Below are positions 35,244-46,175 of a DNA stretch of 64,000 bases, piece by piece. Numbering within the stretch: position 1 is the stretch's first letter; every line of letters starts with the position of its first letter. Location: contig NC_083870.1 of the NCBI RefSeq assembly GCF_032452875.1, positions 8,060,001-8,124,000 on the forward strand, in the 5' to 3' direction. This DNA is from Bos javanicus (Eukaryota > Chordata > Mammalia > Artiodactyla > Bovidae). Both the position numbers and the translations under genes were made by a program. A model generated the notes under the pieces. The model saw nothing but the letters and a program-made list of their open reading frames with translations, was not told the origin of the DNA and made no database searches.

Positions 35244-35404
35244 GAGCAGCCCATGCACTGCAACTAGGGTTACCCCCACTCACCACGACTAGAGAAAGCC
35301 CACATACTGCAATGAAGACCCAGTACAACCAAAAATAAATTTAAAAAAAAAATTGATGGAGGAAAACAAACAACTTTAATAATATGTATACCTCCTATAT
35401 AAAA

Positions 35405-35845
35405 TTAACTTTGGCTGCACTGGGTCTTCATCACTGTGTGTGGGCTTTCTCTAGTTGTGGTTAGCAGGGACTATGCTCTAGTTGCAGGGCGCCTGCTTCT
35501 CATTCGCATGGCTTCTCCTGTGGCAGAGCAGGAGCTCTAGAGTGCACAGCCTTCAGTAATTTCAATGCATGGGCTCAGTAGCTGTGGCATACAAGCTTAG
35601 TTGACCCAAAGCATGTGGCATCTTCCTGGACCAGGGATTGAACCCATGTCCCCTGCATTGGCAAAGAAAGTGAAAGAAAGTGAAGTTGCTCAGTCGTGTC
35701 TGACTCTTTGTGACCCCATGGACTGCAGCCTACCAGGCTCCTCCCTCCATGGGATTCTCCAGGCAAGAGTACTGAAGTGGGTTGCCATTTCCTTCTCCAG
35801 GCCTGCATTGGCAGGCATGTTCTTAACAAACGGACCACCAGAGAA
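35405..35845 (-). mobile_element. CHR-type SINE with nested Bov-tA
   Basis: Reverse CHR-type element: ggctgcactgggtcttcatc at the left, ccagggattgaacccatgtc B-box region near 35630, and accaccagagaagtcc head at the right. It is split by a Bov-A monomer. Confidence 0.75.
35664..35801 (-). mobile_element. Bov-A SINE monomer nested in CHR SINE
   Basis: Flanked by a perfect 12-bp duplication, cctgcattggca, at 35652-35663 and 35802-35813. Confidence 0.9.
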
Positions 35846-35927
35846 GTCCTCCATTAATGTTTTATTATAAGGCGGATGGAGGAGGGTCATCTCAGCCAAG
35901 ACCCTAGAAGAATAGAGGGAAAACTAT

Positions 35928-36462
35928 TTTTCCTTCTGAAGGAAAGTTATGACCAACCTAGACAGCATATTAAGAAGCAGAGACATTACTTTGCCAACAA
36001 AGGTCCATCTAGTCAAGGCTATGGTTTTTCCAGTGGTCATGTATGGATGTGAGAGTTGGACTGTGAAGAAAGCTGAGAGCTGAAGAATTGATGCTTTTGA
36101 ACTGTGGTGTTGGAGAAGACTCTTGAGAGTCCCTTGGACTGCAAGGAGATCCAACCAGTCCATTCTAAAGGAGATCAGTCCTGGGTGTTCTTTGAAAGGA
36201 CTGATGCTAAAGCTGAAACTCCAGTACTTTGGCCACCTCATGCGAAGAGTTGACTCATTGAAAAAGACTCTGATGCTGGGAGGGATAGGGGGCAGGAGCA
36301 GAAGGGGACGACGGAGGATGAGATGGCTGGATGGCATCACTGACTCAATGGACATGAGTTTAAGTAAAGTCCGGGAGTTGGTGATGGACAGGGAGGCCTG
36401 GCATGCTGCGATTCATGGGGTCGCAAGGAGTCGGATATGACTGAGCAACTGAACTGAACTGA
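35928..36462 (+). mobile_element. BovB (RTE) LINE, 5'-truncated
   Basis: C-terminal end of the BovB ORF (RRMRWLDGITDSMDMSLSKV at 36310-36370) plus the 3' actgaactgaactga repeat. A stop near 36080 breaks the frame. Confidence 0.9.
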
Positions 36463-36552
36463 TAAAACAAAAACATATCTCTCTTTCCCATCACAGCTGA
36501 GAAAAGACTAAAGAAAGAACAAATTACAAGATGTTTCTAAAAGAAAACTGAA

Positions 36553-37085
36553 ATGAACAGGACCATGTGGGGCCCTCTGGAGTGCAGATATTTTCTACTT
36601 CCCTTTCTTGTTTTCAGAAAAAAAAGGCTTCAGCCTTCTACACTGATTCCAAAGAGCAAATTGAAACACTTCCTAATCAGGGAAGTGAGGGAATGCAGAA
36701 ACAAAGGAGAAACAGTCAAGCAGTCAAGTCAAGGCATCTACTGGGCAAGGTCCTGGTTCCTCCTGAAGGATTATACATAACAATACCTTTCAGTTCTGCA
36801 GAAACTAAGGTCCTCACTCAGGTAAAGGATGGTAACTTCAGATTGAGCCCTTGATTACTGGAATACCACCTGGTTTCCTCACCATCACCCAATTAGAAGT
36901 CATACACCCTTCAGCCCTCACTCTAAATTTTGCCCATAAAAATTCTCCCCCAAAACTAAATGAGAGTTCCTCTTTTTATGAGCACAAGCCACTCAATCTC
37001 CTTGCTTGGCCCTGCAATAAAATTTTCTCTGCTCCAAACTCTGATGTTTTCGTTTGTTTGGCCTTACTGTTAGGCACACAAAGTT
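36553..37085 (+). repeat. LTR-like repeat, ERV-3 family
   Basis: Shares accatgtggggccctctgg, aatcagggaagtgaggg and ctggccctgcaataaaattt (poly(A) signal) with the LTRs at 21.05 and 25.65 kb. Confidence 0.55.
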
Positions 37086-37144
37086 GAGTTTGGTGACCGA
37101 GTCAGGAGTCTGTGTCCATGGCAGACTGACTCCAGCCAGGAGCA

Positions 37145-37412
37145 GCCTCTTGGCAACCCACTCCAGTACTCTTGCCTGGCAAATACCATGGATAGAGGAG
37201 CCTGGTGGGCTGCAGTCCATGGGGTAGCTAGGAGTCAGACACGACTGAGCAACTTCACTTTCACTTTTCACTTTCATGCATTGGAGAAGGAAATGGCAAC
37301 CCACTCCAGTGTTCTTACCTGGAGAATCCCAGGGACAGCAGAGCCTGGTGGGCTGCCGTCTATGGGGTCGCACAGAGTGGGACACAACTGAAGTGACTTA
37401 GCAGCAGCAGCT
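37145..37412 (+). mobile_element. Bov-A2 SINE (dimeric)
   Basis: Two monomers with the usual linker near 37255-37280. Confidence 0.88.
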
Positions 37413-38358
37413 GCTGCAGGAGCTCATTTTACTCTGGGGAAGATAAAGGGACTCTTCCTGACAGGCCCCAGCCACCACAGCATGAGGCTTTTTGGAACCA
37501 AGAAATGTCCTGAGCTACAATCCATATTCTGCATCACTTGGGGGTGATTTGCTCCAGTTTGTGCAGGCTGAAATTTTCTCTCTATTCTATCCAGGCTCAT
37601 TGCCTTGCAAGGACTGAGCCACTTTGGGCTCACTGTGAGCCAATCTGGGCTTAAGGCAGGAGGCATATTCTTTTCTGCAAAGCCAAAGGGCCAGGGCCCT
37701 TGTCACTGACCACTGGTCTAGTGGCTAGGATCTGGTGCTTTCACTGCTATGACTCAGCTCAGTCTCTGGCTGGGAGCCCAAGCCTTGCTCCAAGACATTG
37801 AAGGCTGAGGCCACCCAAGAGCAGGCTCATTGCAAGCCACTCTGGATCTTTCTTTCAAGAGCTGGGCCAATCTGTTTGGAGACCTCCATCTGGCACTGGG
37901 AGTAAAATTTTGGACTATACCTCTTCTGATTTTCTGTCTCTGTGACCATACCGTATTAGTTGTTGGTGTTTTTGTGTGTGTTGATTGAATTGGGAAGAGC
38001 CACTCTGGCTTGTGCAGGATGGGAAAATTCTACCTGCACCATCTGGGCTCACTTCCCTTTCAGGGACTGAACCATTCAGGACTGATTATAAGACACTCTA
38101 GATTCATTCTCTTTCAGGAGCCAGGTCAATCTGGAAGTCTCCATCTGGCACTGGAAGTGGAATTTGGGGGCTACAGCTTGTCTGATCTTTTGTTGGTGGA
38201 AACATATTTGTTGTTTTTAAGTATGTCTGTGTGTATCAGTACTAGGATTGGGTGGTTGAGACATCCATGGCCTTTGAGCCCTGACAAGGGTGTTTTCCTT
38301 TATTGCATTGGCTTTGAATATAGTGGAACATTGCTTGGAAATTTCCGTTTTGAGGCCT
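37413..38358 (+). repeat. ERV-type leader with tRNA-Glu-like module
   Basis: Follows the LTR-like repeat at 36553-37085. At about 37705-37785 it has a tRNA-Glu-like sequence (ggtctagtggctaggatctg) preceded by gggcccttgtcactgacc, the same context as at 27050. Downstream are direct repeats about 260 bp apart (gacctccatctggcactggg at 37881 and agtctccatctggcactgga at 38135). Confidence 0.45.
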
Positions 38359-38625
38359 GCTGCTAAGTCACTTCAGTCGTGTCTGACTCTGTGCGACCCC
38401 ATAGACGGCAGCCCACCAGGCTCCCCGTCCCTGGGATTCTCCAGGCAAGAACACTGGAGTGGGTTGCCATTTCCTTCTCCAGTGCATGAAAGTGAAAAGT
38501 GAAAGTGAAGTCACTCAGTCGTGTCCGACTCTTCGCAACCCCACGGATTGCAGCCCACCAGGCTCCTCTGCCCATGGGATTTTCCAGGCAAGAGTACTGG
38601 AGTGGGGTGCCATCGCCTTCTCCAC
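38359..38625 (-). mobile_element. Bov-A2 SINE (dimeric)
   Basis: Flanked by a perfect 11-bp duplication, ttttgaggcct, at 38348-38358 and 38626-38636. Confidence 0.92.
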
Positions 38626-38636
38626 TTTTGAGGCCT

Positions 38637-39089
38637 AGGGAACTGCAACCCTGAGAGACTCGTCTATATTGCACTGGTTTGCTATTTCGCCATGAGTAAT
38701 TAAGTATGGGTGACAGGAGCGCTTTTATCTTATAGTTCCCGCCGGGTGTTTATGCTCCCATGAATGAAACCAATCCGTATTTCTCTTCCTATGCCTTTGA
38801 CATGTAGATCACCTATCTGGTTTTAAGGAACTTTAAAATCATAATCTAACTTAAATTTTATTGATCACAGCAGTTGCTGTTGTGGTTTATTAAACATACC
38901 TTCTATATCTACGTTCACGATTGATGAGTATAGTGTATTTAAGAGTCAAAATGGCAGCACCTATGGTTCAGACATCCAAAGTAAAAGCAGGTAGTAGTCA
39001 CAGTGGCGGGAAATTCAGACACATTCATGACAAATTGAATTTTGCAAACTGTATCAGATTTGAGAACAGCATCAGCAATCTCGTCACCT
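38637..39089. other. Unassigned sequence left of the tRNA array
   Basis: No repeat, RNA or coding signal recognised; low GC compared with what follows. Confidence 0.3.
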
Positions 39090-39589
39090 ACCACCAACTA
39101 TCCAACTGTCTGAGTCTGAGTCACTATACACACTCTGAAAATCACACTAATTCGCATAACTAGGATTACAGAAGTTGCCACATCCAGCACAATAATTTCA
39201 AATTCATTGGGGGTACCATGCAATCAACTTAAGAGTTCAATATGATGGGGAACACAGGTATACCTGTGCGGATTCATTTCGATATTTGGCAAAACTAATA
39301 CAATATTGTAGTTTAAAAATAAAATAAAATTTAAAAATAAATAAATTTTAAAAAAAAGAGAGAGTTCAATAGAAGTCCACAAGCTCCTGGCACACTGTAA
39401 TCTCTATTCATCTTTGTCCCTCAGCAGAAATAGGTTTCTAACTGCACCGCCACAACCACATCAAACATCAATCCTCCCCTGAAACCCTCTTCCCCACTCA
39501 CCTTAGCATCAGCCCTGCCCAAGACCATCACCACATCAGCCTGAACCCTCACCATAACCCCACTCCCAGAGACAGAACTCCTGGCTCAA
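39090..39589 (+). repeat. Decayed, internally deleted array unit (unit 0)
   Basis: Aligns in pieces with the array unit: gaagttgccacatccagcac matches 43684 onward, gaagtccacaagctcctgg matches 43763, and cagcagaaataggtttctaac through cctgaaccctcaccataacccc matches 43788-43940. It then jumps at about 39570-39590 to sequence equivalent to 48754, skipping about 4.8 kb of unit. It is far more diverged than units 1 to 3, holds no tRNA gene and is interrupted by an L1 tail. Confidence 0.75.
39242..39360 (+). mobile_element. L1 3' end fragment
   Basis: Last part of a bovine L1 3'UTR (atttggcaaaactaatacaa) with A-rich tail. Flanked by a perfect 10-bp duplication, agagttcaat, at 39232-39241 and 39361-39370. 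Confidence 0.9.
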
Positions 39590-39979
39590 CTTCGGCTGCC
39601 GGCCCGCGCCCCGACGCCCACCGCGACCCCCACCCGCCCTGTCCAACCTCACCTCCTACCACCACCAACAGCAGGAGAACCAGCACAAGCCCAGTAGAAT
39701 CACCGCCGCCACCAGGTCCAGCAGCCACAGCCCCTCAGGAGAGAGCGAGGCGGGGGATGGGAGGCCTCACGCGGCTCATGATGGAAGCGGCTCGAGGTTG
39801 CCACTGTGGCCAAAAGGTTTGCCCCGGGGTTCGGCGGAGGTGGCCTGAATCGTGCTTGGCCTGGAGGTGCAGGGTCCCAGGGTGCTCTGGCGCAGCGCTT
39901 AGCAAGAGAAGGTTAAAAGCGTGGGAGTGTCGCGGGAGAGGACAACGGTAGGTGGCAGGCGGAGAGGAAGTAGAAAGGC

Positions 39980-40051
39980 TTCCCTGACCGGGAATCGAAC
40001 CCGGGCCGCGGCGGTGAGAGCGCCGAATCCTAACCACTAGACCACCAGGGA
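39980..40051 (-). tRNA. tRNA-Glu (CTC), unit 1
   Basis: A 72-nt tRNA gene read on the minus strand. It starts tccctggtggtctagtggtt, has anticodon CTC in gcgctctcaccgc, an intact B box (gggttcgattcccgg) and a fully paired acceptor stem with discriminator A at 39980. It delivers glutamate at GAG codons. CCA is not encoded, as in eukaryotes. No TTTT run lies close to the 3' end: the minus strand reads ctttctacttcc, and the first TTTT (plus AAAA at 39915-39918) is about 60 bp away. Confidence 0.97.
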
Positions 40052-40349
40052 GCGTCTGGGACCCACTCTCGCCTGCTCCCACTAAACAAAGCGCCTCCAT
40101 GCCACCCGCGCGCGCCCCCTTGATGCCAACACACGGACTTTGCAAGTCCAGCCGCCCGCCGGCCCTGTCAGTCCGCCTGCCCTGGCGTGCCGTCTTACTT
40201 TGAGCACCCTCAAAACACTGTGCACGCCGTCGCTTCTCGCACACACGCCAAAAGACGCGGGCCACCGGGCTGGCTCCACTCTCCCAGCTCTTTCTCCCAC
40301 AAACGCCCCTGCCGGGAGGGCGGTGGACCTCAGCAAAAGGTCGGCCCGC

Positions 40350-40421
40350 TGCGTTGGCCGGGAATCGAACCCGGGTCAACTGCTTGGAAGGCAGCTATGC
40401 TCACCACTATACCACCAACGC
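40350..40421 (-). tRNA. tRNA-Gly (TCC), unit 1
   Basis: 72 nt on the minus strand, starting gcgttggtggtatagtggtg, with anticodon TCC in gccttccaagc, a canonical B box and discriminator A at 40350. It reads GGA (and by wobble GGG) codons. A TTTT terminator in minus sense (AAAA at 40335-40338) lies 11 nt past the 3' end. Confidence 0.97.
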
Positions 40422-41185
40422 TACACAGCCCGAGCGGCCTCCAGATCCCAGGCCCGGGGTCGCCACAGTATACTCTCGACGCCGAAGCTGCCGCCGCCTC
40501 CGCATCACTGCACCGACGCACCGCGAACCGGGGGATGTGCGCCGCCGCCGGCGCCAGCAGCCAAGCGGCGCCTTATCCGCGCAACCGCTAAGCGGCAGCC
40601 GGAGTCTACCGGACCGAACGCCCCGGGGCGGCGCTCACGCAGCCTTACGGCCCTCCGGCCCTTCCTCGCCGCCGCGGCACGCGAACCACTCCGCCTTCAA
40701 CCGCAGCGGGCAACGAGGGGCACGCAACCTCCAGCACCCAGCTAGCCAAAGCCCTTCTCCAACAGGCGATGGGCGCGGCCACTTCCCACGACGACTTGGG
40801 GACACGGGTCCCACCTGCCTGCACGCGTCGCGGCGCTGTGCCGAGCCGCACGGCGCGGACGTGGCGAGCCTAGGAGCCCACCGAGGCAGCCAGTGGGAGT
40901 GGGTGCGTGGGCGGCCGGGCGGCCCCGCGGGCCGCAAGCTCCGGCTCTGGTCGGGCAAGGCCGTGGGGTGGCCAAGGAGACCCTCGCTCGGCCGTGGCGA
41001 CCGTGAGCCCGGCGACCACAAAGGGCTCAGGCTGGAGAGCCGCACGGGGAGAGGGGGTCGACGGTGGCTAGGCCGCGCACCGCGCCCTGGCGCCTCGCCA
41101 AAAGGCGGCGGAAAGAGACGAAGGGCCGTTGGGGGCCTAGGGGCAGGACAGAGAGCGACCGCGGCCACCAAAAAGGGTGTGTGGC

Positions 41186-41257
41186 CTCCCCGTCGGGGAA
41201 TCGAACCCCGGTCTCCCGCGTGACAGGCGGGGATACTCACCACTATACTAACGAGGA
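41186..41257 (-). tRNA. tRNA-Asp (GTC), unit 1
   Basis: 72 nt on the minus strand, starting tcctcgttagtatagtggtg, anticodon GTC in gcctgtcacgc, B box ggttcgattccc and discriminator G at 41186. It reads GAC/GAU. A TTTTT terminator in minus sense (A5 at 41170-41174) lies 11 nt downstream. It is divergent from the tRNA-Leu gene 548 bp away. Confidence 0.97.
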
Positions 41258-41805
41258 CGGCGGCGACCGTCCTACCGCCCGGCCGCTCACGGGCTCTCGG
41301 GCTGCCTGCCGACGCGACCCCTGCCCAGCACGGGCCCCCGGCCACCGCGGGTCTCGACCCAACCGCGCACCCAACCAACCGCCTCCGTCATAGTGGCAGC
41401 CCGCCACCCCGACAGGCCCCGGACCCCCGGGGCACTGGACACTCCTCAGTGCGCGCCGCCTCTTGCTTCCAACGTGGGCATTCCGCCGGGAGAAGGGGGC
41501 CCGAGAAGCCAAGCGAGGCTGTGAGGACACGGTGGGCGCGCGCGGGCCGGCGTCGGGCCAGGAGGGGCGCGGCTGGGGAGGGGCCGGCACGCCGAGGGCA
41601 TGGCTGGGCCCGGGGCGCAACAGGCGGCCGAGCCAGGCGCCTCGGCCGGCCGCCGCGCGCCAGCTCCGTCGACACCAACCCCGGACGGCCGCCTGCCCGC
41701 CTGCCTGCCTGGCGCGGCGCAGTGCGCAGCACGCCAAGGGCGCCGGGGCTCGCGCCGCGTCAGGTCCCAGCCAGGCGAGCGGCCACGCGCCCAGCCAGAC
41801 TCGCC

Positions 41806-41888
41806 GTCAGGATGGCCGAGCGGTCTAAGGCGCTGCGTTCAGGTCGCAGTCTCCCCTGGAGGCGTGGGTTCGAATCCCACTCCTGACA
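41806..41888 (+). tRNA. tRNA-Leu (CAG), unit 1
   Basis: 83-nt type II tRNA with the long variable arm of leucine tRNAs. It starts gtcaggatggccgagcggtc (A box tggccgagcggt), has anticodon CAG in cgttcaggtcgc, B box ggttcgaatcc at 41867-41877 and ends cctgaca. No intron. TTTT at 41897-41900 is the Pol III terminator. Confidence 0.97.
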
Positions 41889-42328
41889 AGCCAGCCTTTT
41901 GGCCCGCCGGACAAACGCGCCCGTCCTCCCCGCGCCACTGCCTTGCTCCACACACGCCCCGCCTCCCGCCACCTGCACCCCCACCCCAGGAACCTTCAGT
42001 CCTCCTCAGCGCATCTTTCCTCCCCAGCTGGCTGCAGCTGCAGCTGCTGGTTTTCCTGCCTCCCCGCCTCCCCCTCGCCCACCCTCCCACTCCCACGGCC
42101 CCGCCCCGCCCCCGCAGCGCCGAAGCACGCAGCCCCGCGGCGGCTGGCAAGCCCTCCTCGCGTCGCCGGCGCTCCGACTTCTGCGGGGAAACGGCCAACT
42201 CGCTCTCCCAGCCTTGCTTGCATGTCCGCCCCCGGCCGCTCTCCCTCCGGCCGGCACCCTGTCCTCCGCACCCGCCCCGCCGGCCCGCCTGCGCTCCCCA
42301 GTCACACCGAGGCGGCCGAGCCCCCGCC

Positions 42329-42350
42329 TTGCCCGCCAGGGGGGTGCTGC
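42329..42350 (+). promoter_or_regulatory. CTCF-like motif, unit 1, one-base insertion
   Basis: Same place as the motif in units 2 and 3, but the G run is six long (gcccgccaggggggtgctgc) instead of five, which shifts the two halves of the CTCF core. Confidence 0.4.
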
Positions 42351-43178
42351 GTGCCCTCGACGCTTCTGCGCCTTGCGGCCTTGGCCGCGCCACACCTGCC
42401 TGCCGCCCGCCAGGGACACGTGCCTCCCAGCCTTCCTGCTGGCCAGCGAACACCGGTCTTCCTGGCACCAGTCCGTCCCGGGAAGGGTGCTTCTCTGGGG
42501 AGGAAGCGGAAGCCCTGCGTGCCCGTGCAGCCCACCCACAGGCGCCCGGCCGGCGCCCCCGATCTCGGCGCCACTGCGCCCGTTGCCGGGGGAAGCCGCT
42601 GCCCGGGCCGGAGCCAAGCCCTTCCTGAGCGCGCTCCCTGCCTCAGCCGGCAGTCCCCGAGCCAGGAGCCGCTCTGCCAAAGGGCCCCTCCTCACCAGCA
42701 CCACCACCTCGTCAGAGCCGGACCTCGGGCGCGCGGTCCGCCAGAGAGTACGAGCCGGCCTCACACGCCTTTGGGTCGGGAAACGGCGTTCGCTGAGAGG
42801 AACGTCGGCGCGCGGCAGCAGCGACCACGCAGCGCCTGCGCCTGCACCTGACAGCGATCTCGGCGCCAGGCAGACGGCGTCGGCTCCCGGCCCCCTCGGG
42901 CGACACCGACAGGGTCGCGGCGGCCGTGGTCGGCGCAGAAGGCGCGCGACGGGCCGAGTGGAACCCTCCGAGAGCGCCGCGCCCTGTGGTCCTGCACGTG
43001 CCCGGATCCTGGCTTTCAGGTCGCCCCCCGCCCCCCACTTCCATCCCCACCGTCGTCTCCTGCTCCGATGGAGCAGATAGATGCCGACGGGCGACGGCCG
43101 AGCAGTGAGCAGTGAGCAGTGCCGGGCGGGTGGCGGTCAGCGCCTCTGGGGCAGCGTCGGGCGGCGTTGGCCATCGGT

Positions 43179-43249
43179 GCATGGGTGGTTCAGTGGTAGA
43201 ATTCTCGCCTGCCACGCGGGAGGCCCGGGTTCGATTCCCGGCCCATGCA
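43179..43249 (+). tRNA. tRNA-Gly (GCC), unit 1
   Basis: 71 nt, starting gcatgggtggttcagtggta, anticodon GCC in ctgccacgc, B box ggttcgattccc and end cccatgca. It reads GGC/GGU. TTTT at 43264-43267 is the likely terminator. Confidence 0.97.
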
Positions 43250-44239
43250 GCCGCAGCGTCCCCTTTTGGTCCCGCAGTGCAGCCCCAGAGCCCAGCTAGG
43301 TCTGCCGGCTGAAAGGCGCTCCAGGCAGCGCTCCTGCAACCGCTGGCTGCTACCTGCCGCCCGCTGCCTCTCCCGCGCAGACGCCCACCACCCCGCCCCA
43401 CCCCACCCCACCCAGAAAAGGCCCTGCTGCCAAGCCTCCGTGGCCCCAAGCCCTGCGGGCTCAGCCGCCCGTGCGTCCAGGCGCCTTTCTTGTGTTTGCT
43501 CGCTTCCTCACCCGGACCCAGCCGGGGGCTCAGGGATTGCACTTGGAAGGAATAGCCCACGGCTGGCAGCCGCCCGCACCACCTCTTCAAGACCTTTCAC
43601 AACGTCCGTCTCCAAGCTCCCTGCCTCACTCTCCCCACACTCCGAGAATCAATCACACTACGTTTGCACAGTCAGGAGCAAGGAAGTTGCCACATCTGGC
43701 AAGCATACCTCCCTTTCGCCTGGAGGGTCCCTGGACCAGCGTCTTGCAGGAGGAGTTCCAAAGAAGTCCACCAGCTCCCGTCCCTCGGCAGAAATGGGTC
43801 TCCAACAGGGACGGCCTCACCGCCTCAAACACCACCCCAAACACCACCCCATGCCCCTGAAACCCTGTTGCGCGCCTCACCTCAGCATCAGCCCTGCCCC
43901 AAGAGCACCACCACCTCAGCCTGCACCCTCACCGTGCCCCTACTTCCCCAAACGCAACCCCCATCCCACCCCCACCCGGCTCCCCACCTCCACCATTTGC
44001 ACACCACCCCCCCCCCCCCAACGCCCAGGTCCTCCCTGAGCCATTCCAAATCCCAGGCTGTCCAGGAACCTGCCTTTGCATTTGGCGCACTGGTCTGCCT
44101 CCCCCCACCCCCTACCCCAGGCCAGGGCCTGCTCCTCCTTCTGCTTCTTCCAACACGAGGAGAACTGCCTTACAGTCCTGGGTTAGTCTCAGGTGCTCGG
44201 CAAAGTGATTCAGTCCCCTGTTCTTTTCCAGGGGATTTT
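43250..44239. other. C-rich spacer of the array unit
   Basis: Polypyrimidine/C-rich on the plus strand (many CCACC and CCCCACC runs, a C run at 44012-44021). No RNA or repeat recognised. Long open frames here exist on both strands and reflect composition. Confidence 0.6.
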
Positions 44240-46175
44240 CCAGTGTAGGTTAAGGCGAGACACGAATACAGTTGTCATGCTACAGAGGAAAGCTCTGTTG
44301 CTCATCGACTGTAAGTACAGTATTTCCTATCTCTTGATCCGACTCCAACTTCGTCCCTCCCCTGCCTTTCCCCTTGGCTAGCCCTATGCACGTTCTCTCC
44401 GTCTCCAGGTCGGTTTCCCCTTTGCACATAGATTCACTGGTATTCGTTGTTCGAGTCCACAGAGCTTTGTCCCTCTCCACCCGACTCACTTCAGTCAGCG
44501 GACCCTTCTGTGGGTCCGTGCGGCGTTGCGGCCCATGGCGATGGCCGCTGCTACTTGACGGCTGCGTCATATTCCACGGTACGTATTTGCCTCACCTTCT
44601 CGTGCCGGCCACGGGTCGACGGGCACGTGAGCGTTTCCCACGTCTCGGCTACGGCACCGAGGGCTGCGATGACCCTGGGGGATGCCCGCCTCTCTTCCCA
44701 TTGGGCGTGTTGTCTTTTCCCGATGAGTAGCCGGGATTGGGTCTGCTGGATCATCATGTGAGCTCTTCTTTGTCCTACTGTTGGACCGATCCTCGACGGA
44801 TTGACTTCCCCGGAGTGGCAGTTGTTGTTCTGGAAGTGTACAACTACAGCCTGGTGCCCGTGTCTGCTGTACAACGTTGTGATTCACACCTGTGCGTGTA
44901 GGATGAGGGTTTCAGATCGGTTTCCGTTACAGGTGGTGACAGGATATGGGATCTCATTCCCTGTAGTATCCCGTGTCTCCTTGTTGCTCCTCTCCTTTCT
45001 ACGCAGTACTGGTACGGTACATCCGTTGAGCCCGGCTCCTCATCCATCCCTCCGTCCGTGACTCTGCCCTTGGGAAGCCCGAGGCTGCTTTCCCGAGTCT
45101 GAGAGTCTGTCGCTGGTTGCCACAGGGGTGAATTTGTACAACACTTAAGATTCCGCCCATCTGTGACCCTGCCTGTTTGACTTCCCTCACCAAGGGTAAT
45201 ATTCTGCAGCTCCAGCTTCCGCTGCTGCTGCCAGTGACACTATTGGACTCGCGTGGATGGCTCAGTGCCATCCCATTCTCTCCCTGTCTCTGGTATGGCA
45301 CCTACGTGGGTGAGCCGTTGGGGATGGGCACTAGGGTTTCCTCCACGTCTCGGCTTCGGCAAACGGCGCTGCTACGACCGTGGGGTTTGCACGTGTCTTT
45401 CCGAATGAAGAGTTGCGGCTCTCACGGGTATGTACCCAGGGTGGGATTGGGACAGCGCGCCTGTTTCCCGCCGACTTACTTGCCTGTTGATTTCGTTTCT
45501 TCTGCAAAGCCGACTCCAGTGTCGGAGTCACGGTTGTTGCTCAAGTACAGTGGGTTTCCAATATTGTGCTCGTTTCCGGTGGACCGCAAAGTGCTTCTGT
45601 TTCCCGTGTACAGATTTTGGATTTCATGTATGTTTTCAGATTCTTGTCCACTCGAGGGGATTCCAGGGTACTGACGCTTATTCCCTGTGTTGAACTGGAT
45701 CACCTTGGCGCTTCTCCCTTTATCCAGGGTCCTGCGAATCTGTTCGTCCCAGCTGCACACGCATCCCTCCAGCGCTGCCTTTCCGCTGGCGTTCCCCTGA
45801 GGTGGCTTTCTGCGTGAGTGGGTTTCTCCTCGGCAAATAGCTCCGTTTTGTATTCTTTCACACGTTCCACATGCCTTTGTCCAACGCGGTCTGACGTGCT
45901 TCACCAAGTGTAAGAGTCTCTAGGTCCATCATTGCTTGTGACAAGTGGCAACACTGGACTTATTTCTTTATGACTGAGTGATGGTTCCATGCTACATCTG
46001 TGCCACCTCTTCTCGGGCCCGCCACGTGTGGATGGGCGCTGGGGTTTGCTCCGTGTCTTGGCCATGGCAAACAGTGTCGCCGTGTCCGTGGCGGTGTGGG
46101 CACCCTCAGACCTCCCCGAGGTTTGCCCTCTGCGGGTGTGTACCCTGGAGGGACGGCTGTGCTCGGTCACGTGGG
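44240..46175 (-). mobile_element. Three decayed L1 3' ends in tandem, unit 1
   Basis: Three reverse-oriented L1 3'UTR/ORF2-end segments follow each other at about 44240-44880, 44890-45480 and 45560-46175. Each shows the same landmarks in the same order where preserved: a ggtccatcnttgc-like block, catattccacgg (L1 catattccattg), ccacgtctcggcta (L1 ccatgtcttggcta) and gggattgggtctgctggatc. Differences from L1 are mostly A/T to G/C. Confidence 0.8.

Noticed and set aside
38895..39089. Possible host exon next to the array (short open frame with Met at 38921)
   Set aside because: No splice signals or conserved domain could be supported.
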